NCBI GenBank assembly: GCA_003989085.1
Contig: RXIV01000006.1
Location: 1 to 64,000 of the forward strand
Source: Candidatus Competibacteraceae bacterium
GTDB lineage: Bacteria; Pseudomonadota; Gammaproteobacteria; Competibacterales; Competibacteraceae
Direction: 5' to 3'
DNA length: 64,000 bases
Below, piece by piece: positions 55,155 through 64,000 of this stretch. Each line of letters begins with the position of its first letter. Position 1 is the stretch's first letter. The translations under genes and the position numbers were made by a program. Under the pieces are notes generated by a model, which did not search any database, was not told where the DNA came from, and worked only from the letters and a program-made list of their open reading frames with translations.

Positions 55155-57335
55155 ATGATCAAGAAATCCAATACGCTGCCCGTCGGTTATCGTCTGCATC
55201 AGTACCGAATTGAATCGGTGCTCGGCGCGGGCGGCTTCGGGATCACCTACAAGGCTGTTCACGAGGCGCTGCAAACCCGGGCGGCCATCAAAGAATACTT
55301 TCCGGTCGAGTGGTCTTACCGGGATCGTGACGATGTGAATGTCCTGGCCAACACCCAAGGTGGCTTGCCGACCTCCGAGGCCGGCGAGGATGCCTGCTAC
55401 TCGTGGGGGCTGGAGCGCTTTCTTAACGAAGCCCAGATTCTGGGCAAAATCGACCACCCCGGCGTGGTGCGGGTGCGGGACTTTTTCGAAGCCAATGGCA
55501 CCGCCTACATCGTGATGGACTATGTGGAGGGCGAGTCGCTCAGCCAGATGCTGCAACGAGAACGGAGTCTGCCAGAGGAGCAGGTGCGCCGACTGGTTGA
55601 GGATGTTCTGCCCGCACTGGAAGCAGTCCACGCTGAGGGCTACCTACACCGCGATCTGAAGCCGGCCAACCTTTACCGTCGTTCAGACGGGCGGACCATC
55701 CTGATCGACTTCGGCGCGGCTCGCCAAGCGCTGGGCAAACGCAGCAAGAGTGTGACCAGCGTCTTTTCACCCGGTTATTCGCCTATTGAGCAATACCTGG
55801 TGGATGGCAAGGGCTATGGCCCCTGGACCGACATCTATGCTCTAGGCGCGGTGCTGTATCACTGCGTTACTGGCGCCGCACCGGTTGAAGCGCCAGCCCG
55901 GGTGCTCGAAGACCCGCTGCGGCCCGCTGAGGAAGCCGCCGCTGGGCGCTACAGCCAGGCTATGCTGCGGCTGGTCGATCGGGCCATGGCGGTGCGGCCT
56001 GGAGAGCGGTTTCAGAGCATCACCCAGATGCGAGCGGCGCTGGATGCCCGTCCAGAACCGGTTCGCCCAGAGTTCGACGAAGATCGGACCGTCAAGCTAG
56101 AGCTGCCGTTGCGCCCTGATTTGCACCGTAGCGGTGAAAAGCAGCGCTTGGCGATTACTCCGCCAGGGCGCACGCCACTGAAACCGGTGACTCCAGCCCC
56201 TCCAGCCCCTCCAGCCCCTCCAGCGCCATTGCCAAAACCGTGGTGGCGGGACTGGCGCTGGATCGTCGGCGCGTTGGCCGTGGTGGCGATGATAGTGGGC
56301 GGTGGAAGCGCGTTCTGGCTATGGTCGCCCCCCAAACCACCTACCGGGACTACCGGGACTACCGGAACCACTGGAACCACTGGAACCACTGGAACCACTG
56401 GAACCACTGGAACCACTGGAACCACTGGAACCACTGGAACCACTGGGACTACTGGAACCACTGGAACCACTGGGACTACTGGAACCACTGGGACTACCAG
56501 AACTACCGGAACCGGAACTACCGGGACCGCTGGAACAACAGCAGCGGCGTTGCCTGCCAATCCTCGGGCGGGCCAAATTTACCTGGAACCGACCACTGGC
56601 ATGGCGCTGGTCTGGATTCCACCTGGTTGTTTCACTATGGGCAGCCTGGAAACGGAGAAGGACCGCAGCATCAACGAGGCACCGCATCAGGTGTGTCCAA
56701 AAGGGTTCTGGCTAGGCAAAACGGAGGTGACGAATGCTCAGTACAGACAATTTGAACCGGGTCATGACAGCGGCAACTACGAAACCCAGGACCTGAATGC
56801 ACCCGACCAACCGGTAGTCCGGATCAAGTGGCAAGAAGCGGTCTCCTATGCCGACTGGCTATCAACCAAGACCGGCCTGCGGTTTCGGCTGCCGACTGAG
56901 GCGGAATGGGAATACGCGGCCCGCGCTGGCAGGACCGATTCCCGGACTTGGGGCGATGATCCAAACCAAGCGTGTCGGTATGCCAACATCTATGATGAAA
57001 CCGCCCGCAAGGTTAAGCCCTTTAACTGGGCTAACTACCCCTGCCAGGATGGTTATGTCGCCGCTGCCCCGGTCGGCAAGTACGCCGCTAACGCCTTTGG
57101 CCTGTACGATATGCTGGGCAATGTCGCGGAATGGACCTGTTCCGAGTACGACAGCGCCTATGCCGGCGGCGAAACCCGATGCGCTCCCCGAACTTCGGTC
57201 GCTGGTGGTCGGCGGGTGTTGCGCGGTGGTTCCTGGTCTGATTATCCCGGATTAGTGCGGTTCGCCTACCGCTTTCCAGCGGCGCCCGAATACGGAAAGT
57301 TCGATCTGGGATTCCGTTTGGCGCTGGAACCATGA
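55155..57335 (+). CDS. Ser/Thr protein kinase with (GTT)n linker and SUMF1-type domain
   Basis: 726 residues. An apparently complete PknB-type kinase: GAGGFG (24-29), K46 in AAIKEYF, C-helix Glu in [16 protein letters not shown] (165-172), DFG (185-187) and [12 protein letters not shown] membrane helix is at about 367-392 ([20 protein letters not shown]). The outside part is a Thr/Gly linker of GTT repeats (about 395-455), then a SUMF1/FGE-like domain ([45 protein letters not shown]) without the catalytic Cys pair. It is the expected partner of the PP2C phosphatase. AGGATGCC precedes ATG 55155. Confidence 0.92.
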   Translation: MIKKSNTLPVGYRLHQYRIESVLGAGGFGITYKAVHEALQTRAAIKEYFPVEWSYRDRDDVNVLANTQGGLPTSEAGEDACYSWGLERFLNEAQILGKIDHPGVVRVRDFFEANGTAYIVMDYVEGESLSQMLQRERSLPEEQVRRLVEDVLPALEAVHAEGYLHRDLKPANLYRRSDGRTILIDFGAARQALGKRSKSVTSVFSPGYSPIEQYLVDGKGYGPWTDIYALGAVLYHCVTGAAPVEAPARVLEDPLRPAEEAAAGRYSQAMLRLVDRAMAVRPGERFQSITQMRAALDARPEPVRPEFDEDRTVKLELPLRPDLHRSGEKQRLAITPPGRTPLKPVTPAPPAPPAPPAPLPKPWWRDWRWIVGALAVVAMIVGGGSAFWLWSPPKPPTGTTGTTGTTGTTGTTGTTGTTGTTGTTGTTGTTGTTGTTGTTGTTGTTGTTRTTGTGTTGTAGTTAAALPANPRAGQIYLEPTTGMALVWIPPGCFTMGSLETEKDRSINEAPHQVCPKGFWLGKTEVTNAQYRQFEPGHDSGNYETQDLNAPDQPVVRIKWQEAVSYADWLSTKTGLRFRLPTEAEWEYAARAGRTDSRTWGDDPNQACRYANIYDETARKVKPFNWANYPCQDGYVAAAPVGKYAANAFGLYDMLGNVAEWTCSEYDSAYAGGETRCAPRTSVAGGRRVLRGGSWSDYPGLVRFAYRFPAAPEYGKFDLGFRLALEP
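56342..56530 (+). repeat. 9-bp coding minisatellite (GGAACCACT)n
   Basis: About 18 near-identical copies of a 9-bp unit encoding Gly-Thr-Thr within the kinase gene, with a few GGGACTACT variants. Units of nine bases keep the frame, so copy-number change would only change linker length. This explains the many long frames on all strands over this stretch. Confidence 0.9.
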
Positions 57336-57379
57336 GTGAAGCTTAAAGCTTAGAAATGAGCGATGGCGCGGGAGGCGTT

Positions 57380-59524
57380 ATGAATAAGATTTTATTGAAC
57401 ATAGGGTTGACGTGGCTAGCATTGCTGTTCTGGATGCCGGCTCCAGCCGAGGCTAGTCCGCCCGATCAGCGGATGACGGCAACCGTGGTTGAATTCAGCG
57501 TCCGAGGCGACTTAAACGAACAGGCGGGGGCCATCATTGCCGATTTAATGATGTCCGCCATCGCCAATACTGGCCGCTTTACCCTGAAAGACCGGCTGCC
57601 GCTGTCGGCGGCAGCCAAGATCGCTAAAACCCAGGAGCTGGGATCCACCGGTTTGCTTGATCCTAAAACCGCCGCTGAATTGGGCCGGCGTTACGATGTG
57701 GACGCGGTGGTGACCGGCGGAGTTTACAAATTGGGCGATCTGATTACTGTGACCGCACGGCTGATCGATACCAAAACGGCCTCTCTGCTGCGAAGCGGTC
57801 AGATTCAGGGCAAGGATATTGACAGCATCCAGATCAAGATCAACGAGCTGGCGGCCATGATCACCGCCCCGCCGGAACCACCCCGAACCTACGCCCTGAC
57901 CATTCGCACCAATCCAGACGGCGCCAGCGTTCGCTTGCTGAACTATCCGACGCCCTACCAGGCCGGAATGCGGCTCCCGCCCGGCGACTATCAGATTGAA
58001 GCCACTCAGCCGGGTTATACCGCACATAAAGAAGCCGTGCGGATCAGTGACCGTGATGTGACGATGACGGTGGCGCTGGACAAGGCCCGCTACGGGTTAA
58101 CAGTTCGCCCGGAACCGGCAGATGCGCAAATCCGCTTGCTCGGCAGTTCGCCGGCCTATCAGCCGGGGGTCGCGTTGCCGCCGGGTGATTATGAGGTCGA
58201 AGTGACGCGGGATGGCTACACCCCCCGCAAATTCCCGGTGCGGATCGTCGACAGCGAAGTGACGGTGCCGGTGACGCTGGTGCCGACCCCAGCCTCGACC
58301 CCGGCACAGTATCGCCTGACCGTACAGCCCGATCCACCGAATGCTGAGGTGCGGTTGCTGAATGTAAAAACAGCCTATCAATCCGGGGTGCAGCTCGCGC
58401 CAGGCAGCTATACGGTCGAAATTGCCCAGTCCGGTTACGAGACCCAGCGAGTGAAGGTGCAAATCGTCAGCAGCGATGTCACGGTGCCCGTAGCGCTGGC
58501 CCGCACGCCGGTTGCCGCCAGCCCGCCGCCGCAGGCCAAATACCGGCTAACCGTACATCCGGATCCGCCTACTGCCCAAGTGCGGCTGCGTGGCGTCAAG
58601 ACTGCCTATCAACCCGGCGTCCTACTTGCGCCCGGCAATTACACCATTGAAGTTTCCCAGTCCGGCTATCAGTCCAAAAGGATGCCGGTGCGGATCGCTG
58701 GCAATGACCTGGCCATTCCGGTAGTTCTCGCCAAGTTGCCGGAACTGACTCAATACCGGCTGTTTGTGCAGACCGATCCGGCGAGCGCCCAAATACGGTT
58801 GCGCGGAACCAAAGCGACTTACCGGTCTGGCGGCGTCCTGTTGCCGCCCGGCAATTACACCATTGAAGTTTCCCAGCCGGGCTACGAATCGAAACAGGTC
58901 ACCGCACGGATTGTAGACGGCGATCTGACTGTGCCGGTCACGCTGAACCAGCGGATTGAACCGACTCAATACCGGCTGACGGTGCGCCCTGATCCAGCCA
59001 ATGCCCAGGTGCGACTGGTTAATGCGCCGGCAACCTACCGCCCCGGAGTCACGCTGCCGCCGGGCGCGTATACCGTAAACGTGTCGGCCCGTGGCTACCA
59101 GTCGCAACGGGTGACTGTCCGGATCGTCGATCAGGATGTAACGCTGCCGGTTGAACTCGACCGAACCGCGTCGGCAACACCAACGCCGTCTGCTTCTGTG
59201 AGCACGCCGTCGCGGGCCGGTGAATGGCTCATTCGCAATGTGCAGGTGGATGGCTATGTGACCGGACTGGATCACGCCGAAATCATGAAGGTACTGGGCG
59301 GCTATGCCGGGCGGAACGTTAATCGGCAAACGCTGCTCGATGGGGCGTTGCGGGTCTACCAAGCCACCGGAATCACCCTGAGCTTCACTGTGCGATCCAA
59401 CGCGGGGGGAGCCGATTTGTCAGCACGGGTCAGCCGGCGGGTGCGGCGGAGCTATGAAAGCACCATTCCGATCATGACCCGCAGCCAGCTGGAATCTTCC
59501 GGCTTCGGGGTGTCAGTGGAGTGA
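57380..59524 (+). CDS. exported PEGA-repeat protein with CsgG/FlgO-like N-terminal domain
   Basis: 714 residues from ATG 57380 (GGGAGG upstream). Signal peptide ends near PAPAEA. Residues 35-160 resemble the CsgG/FlgO-type domain (LNEQAGAIIADLMMSAIANT, TAAELGRRYDVDAVVTGGVY). Six PEGA repeats follow (about 175-600), each with the pattern Y-x-L-T-V-x-P-x-P-A-x-A-x-V-R-L, then LPPGxYTIEVSxxGY. A C-terminal domain of about 100 residues (WLIRNVQVDGYVTGLDHAEI, YQATGITLSFTVRSN) has a POTRA-like look. A likely surface or periplasmic scaffold or reporter for the kinase system. It follows the kinase gene by 44 bp. Confidence 0.85.
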   Translation: MNKILLNIGLTWLALLFWMPAPAEASPPDQRMTATVVEFSVRGDLNEQAGAIIADLMMSAIANTGRFTLKDRLPLSAAAKIAKTQELGSTGLLDPKTAAELGRRYDVDAVVTGGVYKLGDLITVTARLIDTKTASLLRSGQIQGKDIDSIQIKINELAAMITAPPEPPRTYALTIRTNPDGASVRLLNYPTPYQAGMRLPPGDYQIEATQPGYTAHKEAVRISDRDVTMTVALDKARYGLTVRPEPADAQIRLLGSSPAYQPGVALPPGDYEVEVTRDGYTPRKFPVRIVDSEVTVPVTLVPTPASTPAQYRLTVQPDPPNAEVRLLNVKTAYQSGVQLAPGSYTVEIAQSGYETQRVKVQIVSSDVTVPVALARTPVAASPPPQAKYRLTVHPDPPTAQVRLRGVKTAYQPGVLLAPGNYTIEVSQSGYQSKRMPVRIAGNDLAIPVVLAKLPELTQYRLFVQTDPASAQIRLRGTKATYRSGGVLLPPGNYTIEVSQPGYESKQVTARIVDGDLTVPVTLNQRIEPTQYRLTVRPDPANAQVRLVNAPATYRPGVTLPPGAYTVNVSARGYQSQRVTVRIVDQDVTLPVELDRTASATPTPSASVSTPSRAGEWLIRNVQVDGYVTGLDHAEIMKVLGGYAGRNVNRQTLLDGALRVYQATGITLSFTVRSNAGGADLSARVSRRVRRSYESTIPIMTRSQLESSGFGVSVE

Positions 59525-59539
59525 TGATGCTTGCGAGGC

Positions 59540-61312
59540 TTAATCGTCTTTAGAGTAGCCGGGGTGGTCGATCATCGCGGTATGATCGCCGCGCACGATG
59601 GGTAAATAGCGCGGTTTCCAAAACCGCGTTCGCAAATAGGCGTCCAGATCGCAGCCGGCCAGATCGGTGTTGCCGGCTACCCCTTCCCTCAACGCCTGCT
59701 CGATGACGCGCACCCCAACCCGAATGCTCACTTCGCGCAGTTCCCGCACCGGCGGATACACCCGCCCGCTCTGCAAATGGGCGGCGGCGGTGTATTCAGC
59801 CAGAGCGTAGGCTCCTTCCAAAACCATGCCGTCGGTAATCTCCCGGCATTCAGCCAGCATCACGCCCAGCCCCAGCCCCGGAAAAATGAAGGCGTTATTG
59901 CCCTGACCGACGTGATGAGTCCGGCCGTCGTGAAGCACATCGGGGAATGGACTGCCGGAGGCAACGACCGCTCGCCCCTCGCTCCACTCAATAATATCCT
60001 CTGGCAACGCCTCGCAGGCCGAGGTCGGATTGGACAGCGGAAAAATGGCCGGATGGGCCGTGTTGCGGGCCATCGCCTGCACGACTGGATGGTTGAACGC
60101 GCCGGTCTGGCCACTCAGGCCCAGCAGCACCGTCGCCTTGGTGTGTTCGATGGTTTCCAGCAGGGTCGGCACCTCATTGGCGATCTGCCAGTCGGCAATC
60201 TTGGACAGCGGCTGCACATAATCTTGCTTGTAGACTTCAACATTGCGCCCTTCGACCAGCAGGCCCCGCGAGTCCAGCACACAGACCCGGTCACGGGCTT
60301 CTTCCCGACTCAGACCTTCCCGCATCAAGCCCTGGCTAATGGCCCAGGCCACGCCGATCCCGCCCGCGCCCGCGCCGAGAATGACGATACGTTGATCGCG
60401 CAATGCTTCGCCTTTCAGCCGGCTGGCCGCTAATAACCCGGCCAGCGCCACCGCGCCGGTACCCTGAATGTCGTCGTTAAAGGAGGGCAGTTGCTTGCGG
60501 TAGCGCTCCAGCACGGTAAAAGCGACTTCCTTGGACAGGTCTTCCCACTGGATCACTGCCCGCGGCCAACGCTCGCGGATCGCGCTGACAAACTTGTCAA
60601 GGAAGATCAAATAGTTTTGGCCTCGCAGCCGCCGTTGCCGGACGCCCAGATAGAACTCGTCATTGAGCAGTTCCAGCCGATCGGTGCCGACATCGAGCTT
60701 GACTGGCATGGTGTGAAAGGGGTCAATACCGCCGCCGATGGTGTACAGCGCCAGCTTGCCAATCGCAATCGCCAACCCGCCATAACCCTGATCGCCAATG
60801 CCAAGAATGGCCGAGGAGTCGGTCGCGACGATCATCCGCACATCGTTCCACGGGAAGTTGCGAACCACCTTGGTGGCGCGATCGATGTTCAGTGGCGAAA
60901 ACGACAGCCCACGCGGATTCTGGTACAGATGGCTGAACTGCTGCACCGCCTGACCGACGGTCGGGGTGTAGATGATCGGCATCATTTCTTCCAGATGCCG
61001 CTCTAGCAGGGCGTAGAACAGAGTTTCGGCCCGCTCCTGCAAGGCGCGTAAATACTGGTACTTGCCAATCGGATCCGGCTCGCGCAGGAAGCCGCGATAA
61101 ACCCGCTCCACCTGCTGCTCCAGGGTATTGACCTGCGGCGGCAACAGCCCATCCAGACCCAGCGCGACCCGTTCATCCTCGGTAAAAGCAGTGCCCTTGT
61201 TGCTCAAGACCAACCGCAACAGGGCGATGCCCTCCAGATACACTTCCATGTACTGATGACCATCGGCATCGGTCTTGATGTCGAAATAGGGGCTAATCGG
61301 CTCTCGTTTCAT
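59540..61312 (-). CDS. maeA: NAD-dependent malic enzyme
   Basis: 590 residues, full length for the large-type malic enzymes. Motifs: IIYTPTVGQAVQQFSHLY (Tyr of the YTPTVG motif), NDVRMIVATDSSAILGIGDQ, FNDDIQGTGAVALAGLLAAS (metal site), IVILGAGAGGIGVAWAISQG (NAD(P) Rossmann) and FPLSNPTSACEALPEDI. Catalyses oxidative decarboxylation of malate to pyruvate. Cofactor preference is inferred from similarity to SfcA/MaeA. Convergent with the PEGA gene, 16 bp apart. Confidence 0.93.
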   Translation of the reverse strand: MKREPISPYFDIKTDADGHQYMEVYLEGIALLRLVLSNKGTAFTEDERVALGLDGLLPPQVNTLEQQVERVYRGFLREPDPIGKYQYLRALQERAETLFYALLERHLEEMMPIIYTPTVGQAVQQFSHLYQNPRGLSFSPLNIDRATKVVRNFPWNDVRMIVATDSSAILGIGDQGYGGLAIAIGKLALYTIGGGIDPFHTMPVKLDVGTDRLELLNDEFYLGVRQRRLRGQNYLIFLDKFVSAIRERWPRAVIQWEDLSKEVAFTVLERYRKQLPSFNDDIQGTGAVALAGLLAASRLKGEALRDQRIVILGAGAGGIGVAWAISQGLMREGLSREEARDRVCVLDSRGLLVEGRNVEVYKQDYVQPLSKIADWQIANEVPTLLETIEHTKATVLLGLSGQTGAFNHPVVQAMARNTAHPAIFPLSNPTSACEALPEDIIEWSEGRAVVASGSPFPDVLHDGRTHHVGQGNNAFIFPGLGLGVMLAECREITDGMVLEGAYALAEYTAAAHLQSGRVYPPVRELREVSIRVGVRVIEQALREGVAGNTDLAGCDLDAYLRTRFWKPRYLPIVRGDHTAMIDHPGYSKDD

Positions 61313-61574
61313 TGGACGGCTTCAGGCAGGGTTTGAACGGCGGGGAAAAAGCAGGGGCAATTCCCGGAACGATTTAAAGCGCGGCAATATGGCACTTAAA
61401 CCCGACAGGGTCAAACCAGCGACGGGCGGTTCAATGGGCAAATGACGGTATGAATTAGCTGGTTAATTCATCCCGCCCCGGCGGATTCTCGCTTATAATG
61501 CCCAGCTTGAGGATGGTTATTTCCGCGCCAGCCCTGCCCTCGCCCAACCCCCCGTCGGGAAGGAGAACAAACGC

Positions 61575-62351
61575 ATGACTTATGAGAATATCCGGCTCGA
61601 AACTCGTGGCCCGGTCGCCCTGATTACCCTCAATCGCCCCAAGGCTTTCAACGCGCTGTCCAATGACCTGATGGATGAGCTAAGCCACGCCTTGGATACG
61701 GTCGAGGCGGATGCCGCGATTCGCGCCATCGTCCTGACTGGCGGTGAAAAAGTGTTCGCCGCCGGCGCCGACATCAAGGGCATGAAGGATTATTCCTACA
61801 TGGATGCCTATCACGCTAATTTCATTACCCGCAACTGGGAACGAGCCAGCCGCTGCCGCAAGCCCATCGTTGCCGCAGTAGCGGGATATGCGCTGGGCGG
61901 TGGCTGTGAACTGGCGATGATGTGCGATTTCATCCTGGCCGCCGACACCGCCAAATTCGGCCAACCGGAAATCAAGCTTGGTATCCTGCCCGGCGCTGGC
62001 GGCACTCAACGACTGACCCGGTTGATCGGTAAATCCAAGGCCATGGAACTGTGCCTGACCGGGCGGATGATGGACGTTCAGGAAGCGGAGCGGGCCGGAC
62101 TAGTCAGCCGGATCGTGCCGGTCGCCGAGTTGATCGAAGAGGCGGTCAAGGTCGCCGAAACTATGGCCGGTTATTCGCTGGCGGCGATCATGATGACCAA
62201 GGAATGCGTCAACCGCGCTTACGAAACGACGCTGGCCGAAGGGCTGCTGTTCGAGCGGCGTACTTTCCACGCCGTGTTCGCCACCGAAGATCAGAAGGAA
62301 GGTATGGACGCTTTCTCCAGCAAGCGGCCAGCTGAATTCAAGCACCGCTAA
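61575..62351 (+). CDS. enoyl-CoA hydratase (crotonase family)
   Basis: 258 residues. The oxyanion hole and two catalytic Glu positions are present: KVFAAGADIKGMKDY, GYALGGGCELAMMCDF and FGQPEIKLGILPGAGGTQRL. Hydrates short-chain enoyl-CoA (crotonyl-CoA type). AAGGAG precedes ATG 61575. Neighbour of a 3-hydroxybutyryl-CoA dehydrogenase, so the pair covers crotonyl-CoA to acetoacetyl-CoA, as in butyrate or PHB-linked metabolism. Confidence 0.93.
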   Translation: MTYENIRLETRGPVALITLNRPKAFNALSNDLMDELSHALDTVEADAAIRAIVLTGGEKVFAAGADIKGMKDYSYMDAYHANFITRNWERASRCRKPIVAAVAGYALGGGCELAMMCDFILAADTAKFGQPEIKLGILPGAGGTQRLTRLIGKSKAMELCLTGRMMDVQEAERAGLVSRIVPVAELIEEAVKVAETMAGYSLAAIMMTKECVNRAYETTLAEGLLFERRTFHAVFATEDQKEGMDAFSSKRPAEFKHR

Positions 62352-62442
62352 CAATTAAGCCACATAAAGATTGAGCCTTAATGCCGGCATGAAGCCATGC
62401 CGGAAGCCCTCGTCAGTTATATCAACCAGAAAGGAATAAACA

Positions 62443-63339
62443 ATGGAAATCAAGAAAGTCGGTGTCATGGGCTGTGGTGCGATGGGGTTGGGCGTAGCGC
62501 AGGTGTGCGCTCAGGCCGGGATTCCGACGGTCGCGGTCAAAGCGACGCCGGGGTCAACCGACAAGCTTCGGACCGGGCTGGACAAGTCGCTGGGCAAGAT
62601 GGTGGAACGCGGCAAGATGACCGCCGAGAAAAAGGATGCCACCCTCGGCCTGCTGCACTTCACCACCAGCGAAGCCGAAGTTGCCGATTGCGATCTGATC
62701 ATCGAATCGATCATCGAAGACCAGGAAATCAAGAAGGCGCTGTTCCAGCGGCTGGAAAACATCGTCTCGCCGCAGACGCTGTTGACCACCAACACCTCGA
62801 CGCTGTCGGTGACGGCGCTGATGGCGGTCTGCAAACACCGCGAACGGGTAGCCGGTCTGCACTTTTTCAACCCGGCTCCGGTGATGAAACTGGTCGAGAT
62901 CATCCACGCCTTTGAGACCTCGGAAGACACCATCACTACCCTGGACCAGCTTTGCAAGAAGCTGGGCAAGGATCCGGTTATCGTCCAGGACACCACCGGT
63001 TTCATCGTCAACCGTTTGCTGACGCCCTATATGCTCAGCGCCATTCGCCTGCTGGAAATGGGCACCGGCACCATTGCCGATATTGACCATGCGATGAAGT
63101 CGGGTGCCGCGCATCCAATGGGGCCGTTTGAACTGGCTGACTACATCGGGCTGGACGTGGTCGAGGCGATGACCATGAACATTTACCAGGATATGCACCA
63201 GCCGCATGTGTCCCCGCCGCATACCCTGACCCGTCTGGTTCAGCTCGGCTATCTAGGCCGCAAGACCAACAAGGGCTTTTACGATTATTCAGTGAAGCCG
63301 CCGATTGCCAATCCACAACTGCGCCATCCGGTCGCCTAA
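62443..63339 (+). CDS. 3-hydroxybutyryl-CoA dehydrogenase
   Basis: 298 residues. NAD-binding IKKVGVMGCGAMGLGVAQVC at the N terminus, LIIESIIEDQEIKKALF, TNTSTLSVTAL, catalytic GLHFFNPAPVMKLVEII (His) and VNRLLTPYMLSAIRLLE, then the C-terminal GPFELADYIGLDVVEAM and GYLGRKTNKGFYDY. Converts 3-hydroxybutyryl-CoA to acetoacetyl-CoA (S stereochemistry). GAAAGGA precedes ATG 62443. A hairpin in the 90-bp spacer after the hydratase gene (CCGGCATGAAGCCATGCCGG) may modulate expression; a terminator follows. Confidence 0.93.
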   Translation: MEIKKVGVMGCGAMGLGVAQVCAQAGIPTVAVKATPGSTDKLRTGLDKSLGKMVERGKMTAEKKDATLGLLHFTTSEAEVADCDLIIESIIEDQEIKKALFQRLENIVSPQTLLTTNTSTLSVTALMAVCKHRERVAGLHFFNPAPVMKLVEIIHAFETSEDTITTLDQLCKKLGKDPVIVQDTTGFIVNRLLTPYMLSAIRLLEMGTGTIADIDHAMKSGAAHPMGPFELADYIGLDVVEAMTMNIYQDMHQPHVSPPHTLTRLVQLGYLGRKTNKGFYDYSVKPPIANPQLRHPVA

Positions 63340-63347
63340 TTGCTGCT

Positions 63348-63381
63348 GCTCTCCTGATCCAGGTGGTTGGGAGAGCTTTTA
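63348..63381 (+). terminator. intrinsic terminator after dehydrogenase gene
   Basis: Stem GCTCTCC (63348-63354) / GGAGAGC (63370-63376), 15-base loop, then TTTT. Ends the hydratase-dehydrogenase unit. Confidence 0.75.
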
Positions 63382-63507
63382 CCCCCTGCCATTCGCTTAA
63401 GGGATTTTTCCGTAAAAATCGGCCCTTAGTCTGACTCCTTTCAATCGAGAACGATAAAGAGCCGGTTGATAGCAGCAGCGACGCCCAATCTTCCTACGAG
63501 GCAACAG

Positions 63508-64000
63508 ATGGAGGCATTGGCAATGGCCGACGATCCCGAAAAACGCAAACAACGCATCGCGGCGCTCGAACAGGAAATTGTAGCGCTGAAGAAGCGCACT
63601 CATCCATACCGAAGCATCCGCAAGCGCTCCACTCAATTACTCTGGGGTTTGCCACTGTATGACATTGCGATGGGGCCGGACCCGGACCATGATGAATTAC
63701 GCGGCCATGCTCACGGGATTATCGCGATTGGCGATATCGCAACCGGAGTCCTCGCGCTGGGCGGCGTTGCTCGCGGGATCATTGCTATGGGCGGACTGGC
63801 GCTCGGCGCATTGCTGGGAGTTGGCGGAGTATCCACCGGAGCATTGGCTATCGGTGGGATTGCGGTGGGCGGGGTTGCGATAGGCGGCATCGCCGTCGGT
63901 GGCGTTGTCGTGGGCGGTAGCGCCGTGGGTTATTACACGATGGGCGGCGGCGCGTTCGGGGAATACGTCATCAGCGGAACCCGCCGGGACGCAGAAGCAG
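63508..64000 (+). CDS. glycine-rich repeat membrane-like protein, 3' end beyond window
   Basis: 164 codons, open to the window edge. Residues 1-40 are a charged helix (DPEKRKQRIAALEQEIVALK), then WGLPLYDIAMGPDPDHDELR, then a long region of six-residue repeats of the GxIAxG type (GIIAIGDIATGVLALGGVAR, GALAIGGIAVGGVAIGGIAV), which look like a hydrophobic left-handed or membrane-embedded solenoid. A second start at 63523 has the stronger GGAGG site. I recognise the repeat type from uncharacterised bacterial proteins only; function unknown. Confidence 0.75.
   Translation, partial: MEALAMADDPEKRKQRIAALEQEIVALKKRTHPYRSIRKRSTQLLWGLPLYDIAMGPDPDHDELRGHAHGIIAIGDIATGVLALGGVARGIIAMGGLALGALLGVGGVSTGALAIGGIAVGGVAIGGIAVGGVVVGGSAVGYYTMGGGAFGEYVISGTRRDAEA

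Noticed and set aside
56342..56530. Possible CRISPR array
   Set aside because: The repeat unit is 9 bp, contiguous and in frame, with no spacers.
56012..56755. Long frames on both strands with Val-Pro, Trp-Asn-His and Leu-Glu-Pro repeats
   Set aside because: All are other-frame readings of the 9-bp repeat in the kinase gene.

Overview
The window looks like chromosomal DNA of a GC-rich gammaproteobacterium. Gene families (cyclic beta-glucan synthase, KaiB/KaiC, polyhydroxybutyrate-type enoyl-CoA hydratase and hydroxyacyl-CoA dehydrogenase, small Thivi_2564-type membrane proteins, DoxX-NDH2, PEGA/kinase proteins) would fit a glycogen/PHB-accumulating lineage such as Competibacteraceae, but that taxonomic guess is inference from gene content only. 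No rRNA, tRNA or CRISPR array was seen.

Layout. 0.2-9 kb (minus): a 2.9 kilo-residue cyclic beta-1,2-glucan synthase. 9.4-12.4 kb (minus): a tight kaiC-kaiB-crp/fnr operon. 12.8-15.9 kb (minus): a run of small envelope/stress-type proteins (BON lipoprotein, coiled coil, two Thivi_2564-like membrane proteins, secreted Tyr/His/Arg-rich protein), then a second Crp/Fnr gene at 16.3 kb. Four of these minus-strand units carry the same near-palindrome around CGCTAGCG upstream, with a weaker fifth copy, suggesting one regulon. 17-22.4 kb: transposase wrecks, a stand-alone deaminase-fold protein, an OYE-type reductase and plasmid-partition remnants. 22.4-28.6 kb (minus): operon GH63-type glucosidase, DoxX-NDH2 fusion, MFS transporter.

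28.9-34.2 kb is an AT-richer accessory island: a PD-(D/E)xK-like plus PIN reading frame split by one TAA and ending in an attC-like element, a DUF4258/YgiT pair, toxin fragments and an IS982 element. 34.6-46.2 kb holds a bufferin operon (BufA1, BufB, BufC, DoxX, protoglobin-like), an EF-hand protein, a broken msrA, a GAF/PAS sigma-54 activator, a carboxymuconolactone decarboxylase-like protein, and an SDR-cyclase-GMC operon ending in a broken debranching-enzyme start. Five -24/-12 promoters with exact spacing, each preceded by a 16-bp palindrome (consensus close to CCGCGAnATATCGCGG), tie the glucosidase-NDH2-MFS, buf, EF-hand, decarboxylase and SDR units into one predicted sigma-54 regulon, probably controlled by the activator encoded at 39.2 kb.

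47.3-59.5 kb is a signalling/transport cluster: PP2C phosphatase, a pseudokinase with a C-terminal SUMF1-type domain, MlaE-like permease, an ABC ATPase whose Walker A, signature and Walker B motifs are all broken, an MCE protein, a TPR lipoprotein, an apparently active Ser/Thr kinase with a (Gly-Thr-Thr)n linker and SUMF1-type domain, and a six-PEGA-repeat secreted protein. The end of the window has NAD-malic enzyme, enoyl-CoA hydratase, 3-hydroxybutyryl-CoA dehydrogenase and the start of a glycine-rich repeat protein cut by the window edge.
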